Part shown: piece after piece, positions 53,319-60,994 of the stretch
Position numbering within the stretch: position 1 is the first letter of the stretch
How the letters are laid out: every line of letters starts with the position of its first letter
From: JAJPHF01 sp035293805
Lineage (GTDB): Bacteria; Chloroflexota; UBA6077; JAJPHF01
DNA length: 64,000 nt
Assembly (NCBI GenBank): GCA_035293805.1
Contig: DATGMD010000028.1
Coordinates: 62,001 to 126,000, forward strand
Reading direction: 5' to 3'
Notes under the pieces: generated by a model
Seen by the model: the letters and a program-made list of their open reading frames with translations, nothing else
Databases searched by the model: none
What the model was told of the DNA's origin: nothing
Program-made: the position numbers and the translations under genes

Positions 53319-53837
53319 ATGGGGCTCAGGGAGCGGCTGGAGGCCGACCAGCGCGATGCCATGCGCAGCGGGCATACTCTGCGCCTGAACACCATACGGA
53401 TGCTGCGGAACGCGGTGAAGAACGCCGAGATCGCGCGCCGCGTGCCCACGCTCGACGAAAACGGCCAGGTCGTGGAAGGCTCGGCCGTGGACCCCGGCCC
53501 GCTCACCGACGAGGAGATCGAGGACGTGCTCGCGCAGCAAATCAAGCAGCGCCGCGACTCGATCGCCATCTACAAGAAGGCGGGACGCCAGGACCTCTAC
53601 GAGAAGGAAGAAGCGGAGCTAGAGGTTCTGCTAGCGTACCAGCCGCAACGCTTCTCGGCCGTCGAGGTGGAGGCGCTGGTCCGCAACGCGATTGCCGAGG
53701 TGGGGGCGACCTCGCCGCGCGAGACCGGCAAGGTCATGGGGCGGCTCGCGCCGCAGCTCCGCGACAAGAAGATGGACCTCGGCGCCGTGCGCGAAGTCGT
53801 GGAGCGCGTGCTCGCCGAGTCGGCTGGCGCTCCCTAG
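53319..53837 (+). CDS. yqeY: GatB/YqeY domain protein
   Basis: 172 residues. MGLRERLEADQRDAMRSGHT and RLNTIRMLRNAVKNAEIARR open the helical domain, then DVLAQQIKQRRDSIAIYKKA and GKVMGRLAPQLRDKKMDLGA close it, as in YqeY proteins related to the tRNA-binding tail of GatB. Often encoded near rpsU and linked to tRNA-dependent amidation, though the role alone is not settled. It is longer than usual by a 20-residue loop (TLDENGQVVEGSAVDPGPLT). The stop is 1 base from the stop of a convergent small gene. Confidence 0.92.
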   Translation: MGLRERLEADQRDAMRSGHTLRLNTIRMLRNAVKNAEIARRVPTLDENGQVVEGSAVDPGPLTDEEIEDVLAQQIKQRRDSIAIYKKAGRQDLYEKEEAELEVLLAYQPQRFSAVEVEALVRNAIAEVGATSPRETGKVMGRLAPQLRDKKMDLGAVREVVERVLAESAGAP

Positions 53838-53838
53838 G

Positions 53839-54072
53839 TTAGTCGGCGGACGGCCGCGCCCGGCGCGGCCGCGGCGCGTGGAGCGCGGGGGTGGCAGCGC
53901 CCGGGGCGCCGTCCTTCGCGCGCTGAGCGAGCATCTGCTCGACGAGCGTCACGTAGGTCTTGCCGTGCTTCGGGATGCGGCGCCGCTCGGCCGCGCGACG
54001 GACCGCACGCCGCTGCCAGCGCCCACCCGGCGCCTCCTCGGGTTCCCTATCGTGCTCGCGAACGCGCGGCAT
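53839..54072 (-). CDS. Small basic protein of unknown function
   Basis: 77 residues, GGGAG 8 bases before the ATG. The centre RRIPKHGKTYVTLVEQMLAQ looks like a real amphipathic helix; both ends are Arg/Ala/Pro-rich. It follows the small zinc-ribbon gene by 38 bases on the same strand. I do not recognise a family. The regular ribosome site and the position argue that it is expressed. Confidence 0.5.
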   Translation of the reverse strand: MPRVREHDREPEEAPGGRWQRRAVRRAAERRRIPKHGKTYVTLVEQMLAQRAKDGAPGAATPALHAPRPRRARPSAD

Positions 54073-54110
54073 CGTGATTCTCCCGCTGTATAGTACGTCA
54101 AGCCGCTCGG

Positions 54111-54302
54111 CTAGTCGTCCTCGCTGCGGCCGCCGGCCGGCCGGTGCGCCGTGCGTTGAAAGTCGGTGTCTTTCGGCTCAGTGCCCGGCACCCAGACGTG
54201 GCCGCACTCCGGACAGCGCCAGCCCACCGCGCCCGTGGCTGTGAGGGCCTGCTGCATGGCCGTGTCCACGCCGCAGTGGGGGCACTCGATCATCTCGGCC
54301 AT
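54111..54302 (-). CDS. Small zinc-ribbon protein
   Basis: 63 residues, GGAGG 5 bases before the ATG. IECPHCGVDTAMQQA and WRCPECGHVWVPG give two CPxCG knuckles 23 residues apart, a rubredoxin-like zinc ribbon. The tail is acidic and disordered. Probably a nucleic-acid- or protein-binding adaptor; no specific role can be named. It is upstream of the small basic protein and divergent from glmU. Confidence 0.75.
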   Translation of the reverse strand: MAEMIECPHCGVDTAMQQALTATGAVGWRCPECGHVWVPGTEPKDTDFQRTAHRPAGGRSEDD

Positions 54303-54481
54303 CGTGTCCTCCCACTGCCCTCTAGCATGTCGCGGGCCAGGGGCGGCCGGCGGCGTGCGCGCCTGGATTCCTTTGACCCGCGCCCGCGTGGTAACATGTT
54401 TTCTAGCAACGGGTACCGCAACTTCTGGCAGCGCATTCGCCCTGGCGTAACCTGGCTGCGGAATGGTGCCCCCAGGAAGGT

Positions 54482-56119
54482 ATGAGCGAGGCTGCCGACC
54501 CCCTTAGTCCCCGCGTTGGGGCTGTCGTCCTGGCCGCCGGGCAGGGCACCCGCATGCGGTCCCAGCTTCCGAAAGTGCTGCATCCCCTGGCCGGCCAGCC
54601 GATGGCGCTCCACGTGCTGGACGCGCTCGACGCCGTCGGGGTCGCCGAGACGATCCTCGTGGTGGGCCACGGCGCCGACCAGGTGCGCGCGGTCGTCGGC
54701 GCGCGCGCGCGCTTTGCCGATCAGCCCGAGCAGCTAGGCACGGGGCACGCGGTCCAGCAGGCGATGACCGCGCTGGACGCCGCGACCGAGCGTGTGCTGA
54801 TCCTGTACGGCGACACCCCCCTCATCACCGCCGCGACCCTCCGCCGCCTGCTCAGCGCGCGCTCTGAAACGCCCGAGGAGGCCGCGGGCGCGGCCGGCGG
54901 CGAGCCGCCAGTGGCCGCCAGCGCCGGCGGCTCGGGCCGCGGGGCCGGGGCCGCCGGGTCGTCGTCGCCTCCCACGCTCACCCTGCTCACCATGACGGCC
55001 GCCGACCCCACCGGCTACGGCCGCGTGCAGCGCGACGCCGCGGGGCGCGTCGCCGCTCTCATCGAGGAGCGCGACGCCACGCCGGCTCAGCGGGCCATCG
55101 CGGAGGTCAACGTCGGCGCGTACGTGATCGACGCCGCCTGGCTGCGAGCGAAGCTGCCGACGTTACGGCGCTCGCCGAGCGGCGAGTACTACCTGACCGA
55201 CCTCGTGGGCCTGGCGGCGGCCGAGGGGCGCGCCGTCGCCGCCGTGCGGCTGGCGGACCCGGTCGAGGGACTGGGCGTGAACGACCGGGCGCAGCTCGCG
55301 CGGGCTGAGGCGGTCCTGCGCGACCGCGTGCGCCAGCGGTTGATGCGCGAGGGCGTGACGCTCATCGACCCCGCCACGGTCTACGTCGACGCGACGGTGG
55401 CCGTCGGGCCGGACACCGTGCTCCACCCGCACACGTTCCTGCGCGGCCGCACGCGGATCGGCGCGGGCTGCACGATCGGGCCGAGCACGCAGGTCGACGA
55501 CAGTGACGTGGGCGACCGCTGCCGCATCATGTGGTCGGTCGTCGAAGGGGCCACGCTCGCGGACGAGGTCCAGGTGGGGCCGTTCGCGCACCTGCGGCCG
55601 GGCGCGCGGCTGGCGCGCGGCGTCCAGATCGGCAATTACGCGGAGGTGAAGAACAGCGTGCTGCACGAGCAGGTGCAGCAGCACCATTTCAGCTACCTGG
55701 GCGATGCCGAGGTGGGCCGCGAGACCAACGTCGGCGCGGGCACGATCACCTGCAATTTCGACGGCGTGAACAAGCACCCCACGCGGGTCGGCGAGCGGGT
55801 GTTCCTGGGCAGCGACACGTTGCTGGTGGCGCCCGTGACGATCGGCGACGGCAGCGCGACCGGCTCGGGCGCGGTGGTCACGCGCTCGGTGCCCCCGGGC
55901 AAGCTCGTGCTGGGCGTGCCCGCGCGCGTGCAGCGGGACTGGGCCGTGCCCAGCCCCCCGAGCGCCGCGCCGCCGGCTGCCCCCGAGAAGTCGCCCGAGA
56001 TGATCCTGCAGGAGATGGCCGACCTGGGGCTGGGCGTGCCCCCGGAGCTGCTGCGCGCGCGGCCGCCGGGTCCGGACGCGCCGGCCGCCTCCCCGCCAAC
56101 CGATAGCGAGGAGACGTAG
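54482..56119 (+). CDS. glmU: Bifunctional GlcNAc-1-P uridylyltransferase/GlcN-1-P acetyltransferase
   Basis: 545 residues. The product makes UDP-GlcNAc for peptidoglycan. Uridylyltransferase half: VVLAAGQGTRMRSQLPKVLH, QPEQLGTGHAVQQA and YGDTPLITAATL. Acetyltransferase left-handed helix half: VGPFAHLRPGARLARGVQIG, YAEVKNSVL, HHFSYLGDAEVGRETNVGAG and TITCNFDGVNKHPTRVG. A low-complexity Gly/Ala/Ser insert at about residues 129-165 sits in the nucleotidyl domain, and a 60-residue Pro/Ala tail follows the helix, making it about 90 residues longer than usual. AGGAAGG precedes the ATG. prs follows with no gap. Confidence 0.96.
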   Translation: MSEAADPLSPRVGAVVLAAGQGTRMRSQLPKVLHPLAGQPMALHVLDALDAVGVAETILVVGHGADQVRAVVGARARFADQPEQLGTGHAVQQAMTALDAATERVLILYGDTPLITAATLRRLLSARSETPEEAAGAAGGEPPVAASAGGSGRGAGAAGSSSPPTLTLLTMTAADPTGYGRVQRDAAGRVAALIEERDATPAQRAIAEVNVGAYVIDAAWLRAKLPTLRRSPSGEYYLTDLVGLAAAEGRAVAAVRLADPVEGLGVNDRAQLARAEAVLRDRVRQRLMREGVTLIDPATVYVDATVAVGPDTVLHPHTFLRGRTRIGAGCTIGPSTQVDDSDVGDRCRIMWSVVEGATLADEVQVGPFAHLRPGARLARGVQIGNYAEVKNSVLHEQVQQHHFSYLGDAEVGRETNVGAGTITCNFDGVNKHPTRVGERVFLGSDTLLVAPVTIGDGSATGSGAVVTRSVPPGKLVLGVPARVQRDWAVPSPPSAAPPAAPEKSPEMILQEMADLGLGVPPELLRARPPGPDAPAASPPTDSEET

Positions 56120-57061
56120 ATGGGCGACGGCGCGCTCAAGCTGTTCAGCGGTAGCTCCAACCGGCCGCTGGCCCAGGAGATCGCGGGCCACCTGCACGTG
56201 GACCTTGGCCACGCGCTGGTGACCACGTTCCGCAACGGCGAGGTGCGCATTCGCATCGAGGACAACGTGCGCGGCTCGGACGTGTTCGTCGTGCAGTCGC
56301 TCTGCCCGCCCATCCACCACCACATCTGGGAGCTGCTGCTGATGCTCGACGCCCTGAAGCGGGCGTCGGCGCGGCGGATCACCGCGGTCGTGCCCTACTA
56401 CGCCTACGCGCGGCAGGAGCGCAAGACCGCGGGACGCGAGCCGATCTCCGCGCGCGTCCTGGCGAACGTGATCACGACGGCCGGGGCCGATCGCGTGCTG
56501 ACACTGGACCTGCACGCGCCGGCTATCGAGGGCTTCTTCGACATTCCCGTGGACCACCTGCGCGCGGTCAAGCTGCAGGTCGAGTACTTCCGCGGGCTCG
56601 GGCTAGGGGATGCGGTCGTGGTGTCGCCCGACGTGGGCGGCGTGGCGCGCGCGAACGACTTCCGCCAGCGCCTCGGGCTGCCCCTGGCGATCATCGCCAA
56701 GCACCGGCCCCGCCCCGACCAGACCGAGATCGTGGAGATGGTGGGCGACGTGCGGGGCCGGACGGCGATCCTGCTGGACGACATGATCTCGACCGGCGGC
56801 ACGATGGTCGAGGCCGCGCAGGTGTTGCGGGCGCGCGGCGCGACGGCGGTCTACGCCTGCGCGACGCATGGCGTGTTCGCCCTCGACGCGCTGGCCGCGC
56901 TCGCCGCGGCGCCGGTGGAGGAGTGGGTGGTGACCAACTCGGTGCCGCTGCCGCCGCAGAGCGCCGAGCTGCCCCTGCGCGTCCTCAGCGTGGCGCCGCT
57001 GTTTGCCGAGTCGATCTACCGTATTCACGAGAACCTGTCGGTCAGTGGGCTGTTTGATTAG
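56120..57061 (+). CDS. prs: Ribose-phosphate diphosphokinase
   Basis: 313 residues. Makes PRPP from ribose 5-phosphate and ATP for nucleotide, His and Trp synthesis. KLFSGSSNRPLAQEIAGHLH, RNGEVRIRIEDNVRGSDVFV (flexible loop), VPYYAYARQERKTAGREPIS, TLDLHAPAIEGFFDIPVDHL and the PRPP loop TAILLDDMISTGGTMVEAA are all present. The ATG immediately follows the glmU stop codon, the classical glmU-prs order, so translation is coupled. Confidence 0.97.
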   Translation: MGDGALKLFSGSSNRPLAQEIAGHLHVDLGHALVTTFRNGEVRIRIEDNVRGSDVFVVQSLCPPIHHHIWELLLMLDALKRASARRITAVVPYYAYARQERKTAGREPISARVLANVITTAGADRVLTLDLHAPAIEGFFDIPVDHLRAVKLQVEYFRGLGLGDAVVVSPDVGGVARANDFRQRLGLPLAIIAKHRPRPDQTEIVEMVGDVRGRTAILLDDMISTGGTMVEAAQVLRARGATAVYACATHGVFALDALAALAAAPVEEWVVTNSVPLPPQSAELPLRVLSVAPLFAESIYRIHENLSVSGLFD

Positions 57062-57093
57062 CGAGGCGGTCGAGTGCCCGCTAGAGGTTATCG

Positions 57094-58350
57094 GTGGACG
57101 TACCCTTATGGCTTTCGACGCTGGGCCTCGCCGCTAGCCTGTTCGCCGCCACCCTGGCGGCGGCCAGCCTAGCGGCGTTCATGGCCACGAGCCGGGCGCG
57201 GGTCCGCGACCTGGCGGAGGCGGGCATCGGCGGCGCGCGGCAGTTGTTGCCGCTCACCGAACGCCCGGGGCAGACCGCGGCGGCGCTGGCCGCCGCCGAC
57301 GCGCTGCTCGCCGTGGCGGTCGTGATCTGGGCGTTCGTGCTCGCCCGGGCGCCCGGCGCGGCGGTGCCCGCGGAGGCGCTGCTGGTGGCGGCCGTCGTCT
57401 TATTGCTCTTGCTGAGCCAGGCAGCTGCCTGGGCGGCGGGCGTGGCCCGCCCAGAACATGTGGGCTTGCGGCTCGCGGGACTCGTGTGCGCGCTGGCGCT
57501 GCTGTTCCGGCCGCTCGTCGCGCTGGCCGCGGGCGGCCCGTGGGGCACCCGCCCGGCGGGCATCGACGCGGAGGAGCGGGAGCTTCAGCGCCTGGTCGAG
57601 GTGGTCGAAGAGAACAAGGCGCTGGAAGCCGGCGAGCGGAAGATGATCCACGGCATCGTGGAGCTGGGCGAGCGCACGGTGCGCGAGGTCATGGTGCCGC
57701 GTATCGACATGGTGGCCGTGAACCGGGAGACGTCGGTGCGCGACGTGCTCCAGCGCATTCGCGACTCGGGGCACTCACGGATACCCGTCTACGGCGAGAG
57801 CATCGACGACATCGTCGGCTTGCTCTACGCCAAGGACCTCCTGCACCAGGTGCTGACCACGCCGCTCGACGCGCCCGTCGGCCCGCTCGTGCGCCCCGCG
57901 CACTTCGTGCCGGAGACCAAGCGCGTGGACGAGCTGCTGCACGAGATGCAAGACATGAAGGTCCATATGGCGATCGTGGTGGACGAGTACGGCGGCACGG
58001 CAGGGCTAATCACCATCGAGGACCTGCTGGAGGAGATCGTCGGCGAGATCCGGGACGAGTACGACGTCGCCGAGGAGACCTGGATCGAGCCGGTGAACGA
58101 CCACGAGGCGGTGTTCGACGCGCGGGTCAGCATCCACGACGTCAACCAGACGTTGCCGCTGGACCTGGACGACGCGGAATACGACACGCTGGGCGGGCTG
58201 GTATACGCCCGGCTGGGGAAGGTGCCGGCCCAAGGCGACGAGGTGCGGGTGGGCAAGGCCACCGTCTCCGTCCTCTCGACGGCGGGGCGCCGCATCAGCA
58301 AGGTGCGCGTGTGCGTCGAGCCGCCGCCCGCGAACGGCAGCGCGGGCTAG
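57094..58350 (+). CDS. CorC/HlyC-family membrane protein with paired CBS domains
   Basis: 418 residues from GTG at 57094. The N-terminal 150 residues have four hydrophobic segments, a reduced DUF21-like part. Then EERELQRLVEVVEENKALEA, ERTVREVMVPRIDMVAVNRE (first CBS), HSRIPVYGESIDDIVGLLYA, AIVVDEYGGTAGLITIEDLL (second CBS) and EIVGEIRDEYD, and a C-terminal CorC/HlyC domain (DLDDAEYDTLGGLVYARLGK). Members of this group take part in Mg or Co efflux and sense nucleotides through the CBS pair. It follows prs by 32 bases. Confidence 0.9.
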   Translation: MDVPLWLSTLGLAASLFAATLAAASLAAFMATSRARVRDLAEAGIGGARQLLPLTERPGQTAAALAAADALLAVAVVIWAFVLARAPGAAVPAEALLVAAVVLLLLLSQAAAWAAGVARPEHVGLRLAGLVCALALLFRPLVALAAGGPWGTRPAGIDAEERELQRLVEVVEENKALEAGERKMIHGIVELGERTVREVMVPRIDMVAVNRETSVRDVLQRIRDSGHSRIPVYGESIDDIVGLLYAKDLLHQVLTTPLDAPVGPLVRPAHFVPETKRVDELLHEMQDMKVHMAIVVDEYGGTAGLITIEDLLEEIVGEIRDEYDVAEETWIEPVNDHEAVFDARVSIHDVNQTLPLDLDDAEYDTLGGLVYARLGKVPAQGDEVRVGKATVSVLSTAGRRISKVRVCVEPPPANGSAG

Positions 58351-58360
58351 GGGCGCCGCG

Positions 58361-58957
58361 ATGCGCCCGGTCTTGATCGCGCTAGTCGGGCCGCCGGCGA
58401 GCGGCAAATCGACGCTCGCGGCGCGGCTGGCGGCGCGGCTTCCTGCGGTGGTCGTGCAGTCCGACGCGGTCCGCAAGGCGCTCGTGCCGGCGCCGCGCTA
58501 CACCGCCGAGGAGCACCAGCAGGTGTTCGCCGCGGCCCATGCCAAGGCGGCGAGCTTGTTGCGGGCGGGCCAGCACGTCGTGTTCGACGCCACGAGCCTG
58601 CAAGCCGCGTCGCGGTGCGCGCTCGCGGAGATCGCGACGGCGTCCGGCGCCCGGCTCCTGGTAGCGCGCCTCGCCATCTCGGCCGCGGCGGCCCGCGCCC
58701 GGCTGGCGCGCCGCGCGGCGGCCCGCGCGCCCGGCGACCTGTCGGACGCCGACTGGGCGGTGTACCTGATGCTCGCGGCGCGCTTCGAGCCGATCCGGCA
58801 GCCACACTGGGTATTGAACGGCGCCGTGGACGCCGACGCGCTGGCCGCGCTCCTGGCGCGAGCCGTGGGACCGCGGCCGGCGCCGCCAGCGGGGTCCCCC
58901 GGCGGCAACTCTTACGCGGGGAGGGACGAGGAATGTCCAAGCGAGGCGTGGAGCTAG
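58361..58957 (+). CDS. AAA_33-type P-loop kinase
   Basis: 198 residues. Walker A is LVGPPASGKSTLAARL (about residues 8-23); QSDAVRKALVPAPRYTAEEH and GQHVVFDATSLQAASRCALA follow the polynucleotide kinase/gluconate kinase pattern, with LAISAAAARARLARRAA as lid region. Substrate unknown; small-molecule, nucleotide or peptide kinases all occur in this superfamily. Its last 25 bases overlap the start of the small leader-like peptide gene, so the two are co-translated, which makes a link between kinase and peptide worth testing. Confidence 0.85.
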   Translation: MRPVLIALVGPPASGKSTLAARLAARLPAVVVQSDAVRKALVPAPRYTAEEHQQVFAAAHAKAASLLRAGQHVVFDATSLQAASRCALAEIATASGARLLVARLAISAAAARARLARRAAARAPGDLSDADWAVYLMLAARFEPIRQPHWVLNGAVDADALAALLARAVGPRPAPPAGSPGGNSYAGRDEECPSEAWS

Positions 58958-59151
58958 TGCTGATGCGCGCGCTCGGCGACGGCGACTTTCGCACCGAGAT
59001 GCGGGAGCACCCGGAGACGGCCTTGGCCCGCTTCGACCTCACGGACCAGGAGCGGCAAGCGATCCTGAGCGGCGACAAGAACACGCTGCTGGAGTTCGGT
59101 ATCGACAAGCGGCTGATCCAGATGATGCCGCCCAGCATTTACCACGTGTGA
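58933..59151 (+). CDS. Second putative RiPP precursor or leader-like peptide
   Basis: 72 residues from ATG at 58933, GAGG just upstream. MSKRGVELVLMRALGDGDFR, then HPETALARFDLTDQERQAIL and LEFGIDKRL, matches the 51208 peptide in pattern: F-R, P-x-x-A-L-A-x-Y/F-D-L-T-x-x-E-R-x-A, L-x-x-L/F-G-V/I-D-x-R. The remainder after that pattern is short (IQMMPPSIYHV) and lacks Cys; Ser and Tyr could be phosphorylated. It overlaps the kinase gene and precedes an amidase module. It may be a precursor, or a standalone leader-like protein without a long core. Confidence 0.65.
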   Translation: MSKRGVELVLMRALGDGDFRTEMREHPETALARFDLTDQERQAILSGDKNTLLEFGIDKRLIQMMPPSIYHV

Positions 59152-59233
59152 TCGGCGGTCCCGGGTGACGGGGCCGGCCGCCAGTAGGCCGGCCCTGTGG
59201 TCCCCGGCCGTACCCGCGACGGGAGGCGGTACG

Positions 59234-59431
59234 ATGCGACTAGACCCGACCGCGAGCGAGGCGCAGATGCTGGCCGCCTTGCGGCGCGACGCGGAGGCGA
59301 CCTGGGGCGCCGAGCGGCTGCCCGCGCTCGGGCCAGCCCTGGAGGCCCTGGCGAGCGCGCTGTGGGAGCTGTCTCGCCGGCCGTTCGAGGTCGAGGCGGA
59401 GGAGCCAGACTACGTCCAGGGCTCCGCCTAG
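59234..59431 (+). CDS. AtzG/GatC-like small amidase partner
   Basis: 65 residues from ATG at 59234, GGAGG 7 bases upstream. LGPALEALASALWELSRRPF then EVEAEEPDYVQGSA is a short helical protein with an acidic, proline-containing tail, and it precedes an amidase-signature gene by 87 bases. This matches the AtzG (DUF4089) and GatC arrangement, in which a small helical subunit wraps the amidase and steadies it. The sequence match is weak, so the call rests mainly on size and position. Confidence 0.55.
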   Translation: MRLDPTASEAQMLAALRRDAEATWGAERLPALGPALEALASALWELSRRPFEVEAEEPDYVQGSA

Positions 59432-59518
59432 ACCCTGCCTCACCATCGCCTGCGGCGAGCGGGCACGGAAGACCCCCACCGGGTCGCGTCGCGCGCGGCC
59501 GTGAGAAGAGAGGCGACG

Positions 59519-60853
59519 ATGGCGGAGTTGCACGAGCTGGGCGTGGCGGAGGCGGCCGCCAAAATCCAGCGCCACGAGGTGTCGGCCGTCGAGCTGGTCC
59601 AGGCGCTGCTCGCGCGCATCGCGGCGACCGAGCCGCGCGTGCAGGCCTGGGCGGCCGTGGACGCCGAGCGCGCGCTGGCCGCGGCGGCGGAGTGCGACGC
59701 GGCGGTGGCGGACGGGCGGGGACGCTTCCTCAACGGTGTGCCCGTGGGCCTGAAGGCGATCTACAACGTGGCGTCGCTCCCCACGACCGCCGGCTGGGAC
59801 GTGGCCCCGCCCCCGACCGCCACGCGGGACGCCTATGCCGTGGCTCTGCTACGGCGGCGAGGCGCCGTCGTGCTCGGCCACACCGTCAGCACGCCGTTCG
59901 CCATGAACGATCCGCCCCGGACGCGCAACCCCTGGGACCCGACGCGCACGCCGGGTGGCTCGAGCAGCGGCTCAGCGGCGGCCGTGGCCGCGCGGCAGGT
60001 GCCGGCCGCGCTGGGCACCCAGACCGCGGGCTCCGTGCTCCGACCAGCGGCCTATTGCGGCGTCGTGGGTCTCAAGGCCACCTACGGCCGAGTTAGCCGC
60101 CAGGGCATCGTGCCGCTGTCCTGGTCGCTGGACCACCCCGGCCCGATCACCCGCAGCGTGGAGGACGCCGCGCTGCTGCTGGAGGCGCTCGCCGACCGGG
60201 ATGCGACCACCCAGACAGGCCAGCGGCCCGCCGGCGAGTTCACCGCCGCGGTCGCCGCGCCAGCGCCCCCGCGCCTCGGGCTGGTGCGCGAGGTGCTCGA
60301 CCGGGCCGAGCCGGAAGTGCGCGACCACACGGCGGCCGTCGTGGCGCGACTGGAGCGGGCGGGCGCACAAGTACACGAGGTGCCGCTGCCCGAGCCGTTC
60401 GAGCTGTGGCTGGCGGCGCACCAGGTCATCATGCTGGCGGAGGCGGCGGCCGCGCACGCCGACCTGCACGCCCGCCGCGCCGCGGAGTATCCGCCCAAGC
60501 TGCGCGCCAACGTCGAGGTCGGGCAGCTGATCCCGGCTGCCGCGTTCGTGCGCGCGCAGCAGTGGCGGCGGCGCCTCCGTCGCGGCGCCCTCGCCATGTT
60601 CGCCGGCGTCGACTGCCTCGTCATGCCGACCGCGTCGAACGTCGCGCCCGACTCCAGCACCACGGGCGACACGCGGTTCCAGGCGCTGTGGTCGCTCGTC
60701 GGCCTGCCCGCGTTGAGCCTGCCGAGCGGGCTGAGCGCGGAGCGGCTACCCTTCGCCTTGCAGCTCGTCGCGCCCCCCTGGCAGGAGGCGACCCTGCTCC
60801 GTGCCGCTCGCTGGTGCGAGCAGGAGCTAGGCCCCCTGCCGCCGCCGTTCTAA
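59519..60853 (+). CDS. Amidase-signature family hydrolase
   Basis: 444 residues from ATG at 59519, GAGG 5 bases upstream. The Ser-cisSer-Lys triad is in GVPVGLKAIYNV (Lys), TPGGSSSGSAAAVAA (cis-Ser) and GTQTAGSVLRPAAYCGVVGL (nucleophile Ser). KATYGRVSRQGIVPLSWSLD and HPGPITRSVEDAALLLEALA complete the core. AtzE-, GatA- and allophanate-hydrolase-like proteins share this. Together with the preceding small gene it resembles AtzG-AtzE. The substrate is not evident; it is not GatA, since the anticipated GatB partner is absent. Confidence 0.9.
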   Translation: MAELHELGVAEAAAKIQRHEVSAVELVQALLARIAATEPRVQAWAAVDAERALAAAAECDAAVADGRGRFLNGVPVGLKAIYNVASLPTTAGWDVAPPPTATRDAYAVALLRRRGAVVLGHTVSTPFAMNDPPRTRNPWDPTRTPGGSSSGSAAAVAARQVPAALGTQTAGSVLRPAAYCGVVGLKATYGRVSRQGIVPLSWSLDHPGPITRSVEDAALLLEALADRDATTQTGQRPAGEFTAAVAAPAPPRLGLVREVLDRAEPEVRDHTAAVVARLERAGAQVHEVPLPEPFELWLAAHQVIMLAEAAAAHADLHARRAAEYPPKLRANVEVGQLIPAAAFVRAQQWRRRLRRGALAMFAGVDCLVMPTASNVAPDSSTTGDTRFQALWSLVGLPALSLPSGLSAERLPFALQLVAPPWQEATLLRAARWCEQELGPLPPPF

Positions 60854-60994
60854 ACGCGAGAACTTACCCCCCGCTCCTTCCCGGGGCTCAGTTCGCGTCT
60901 GGTCGCTCGGTATGCTAAGGTCCGGGCGAGATGCCGGCGGGGGCGAGCGCCGCAGTGCCTCGGCGTCGCCGCCGGGCCGCGCACGGAGAGGGCC

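Noticed and set aside
51362..53569. 735-codon minus-strand ORF opposite the MFS exporter
   Set aside because: His/Arg/Asp-rich shadow of the MFS gene; the plus strand has clear MFS motifs and the minus frame contains none.
59519..60853. GatA of the tRNA amidotransferase
   Set aside because: No GatB gene is next to it, the small upstream protein is only GatC-like, and the catalytic Lys motif (GLKAIYNV) differs from the usual GatA VKD form.
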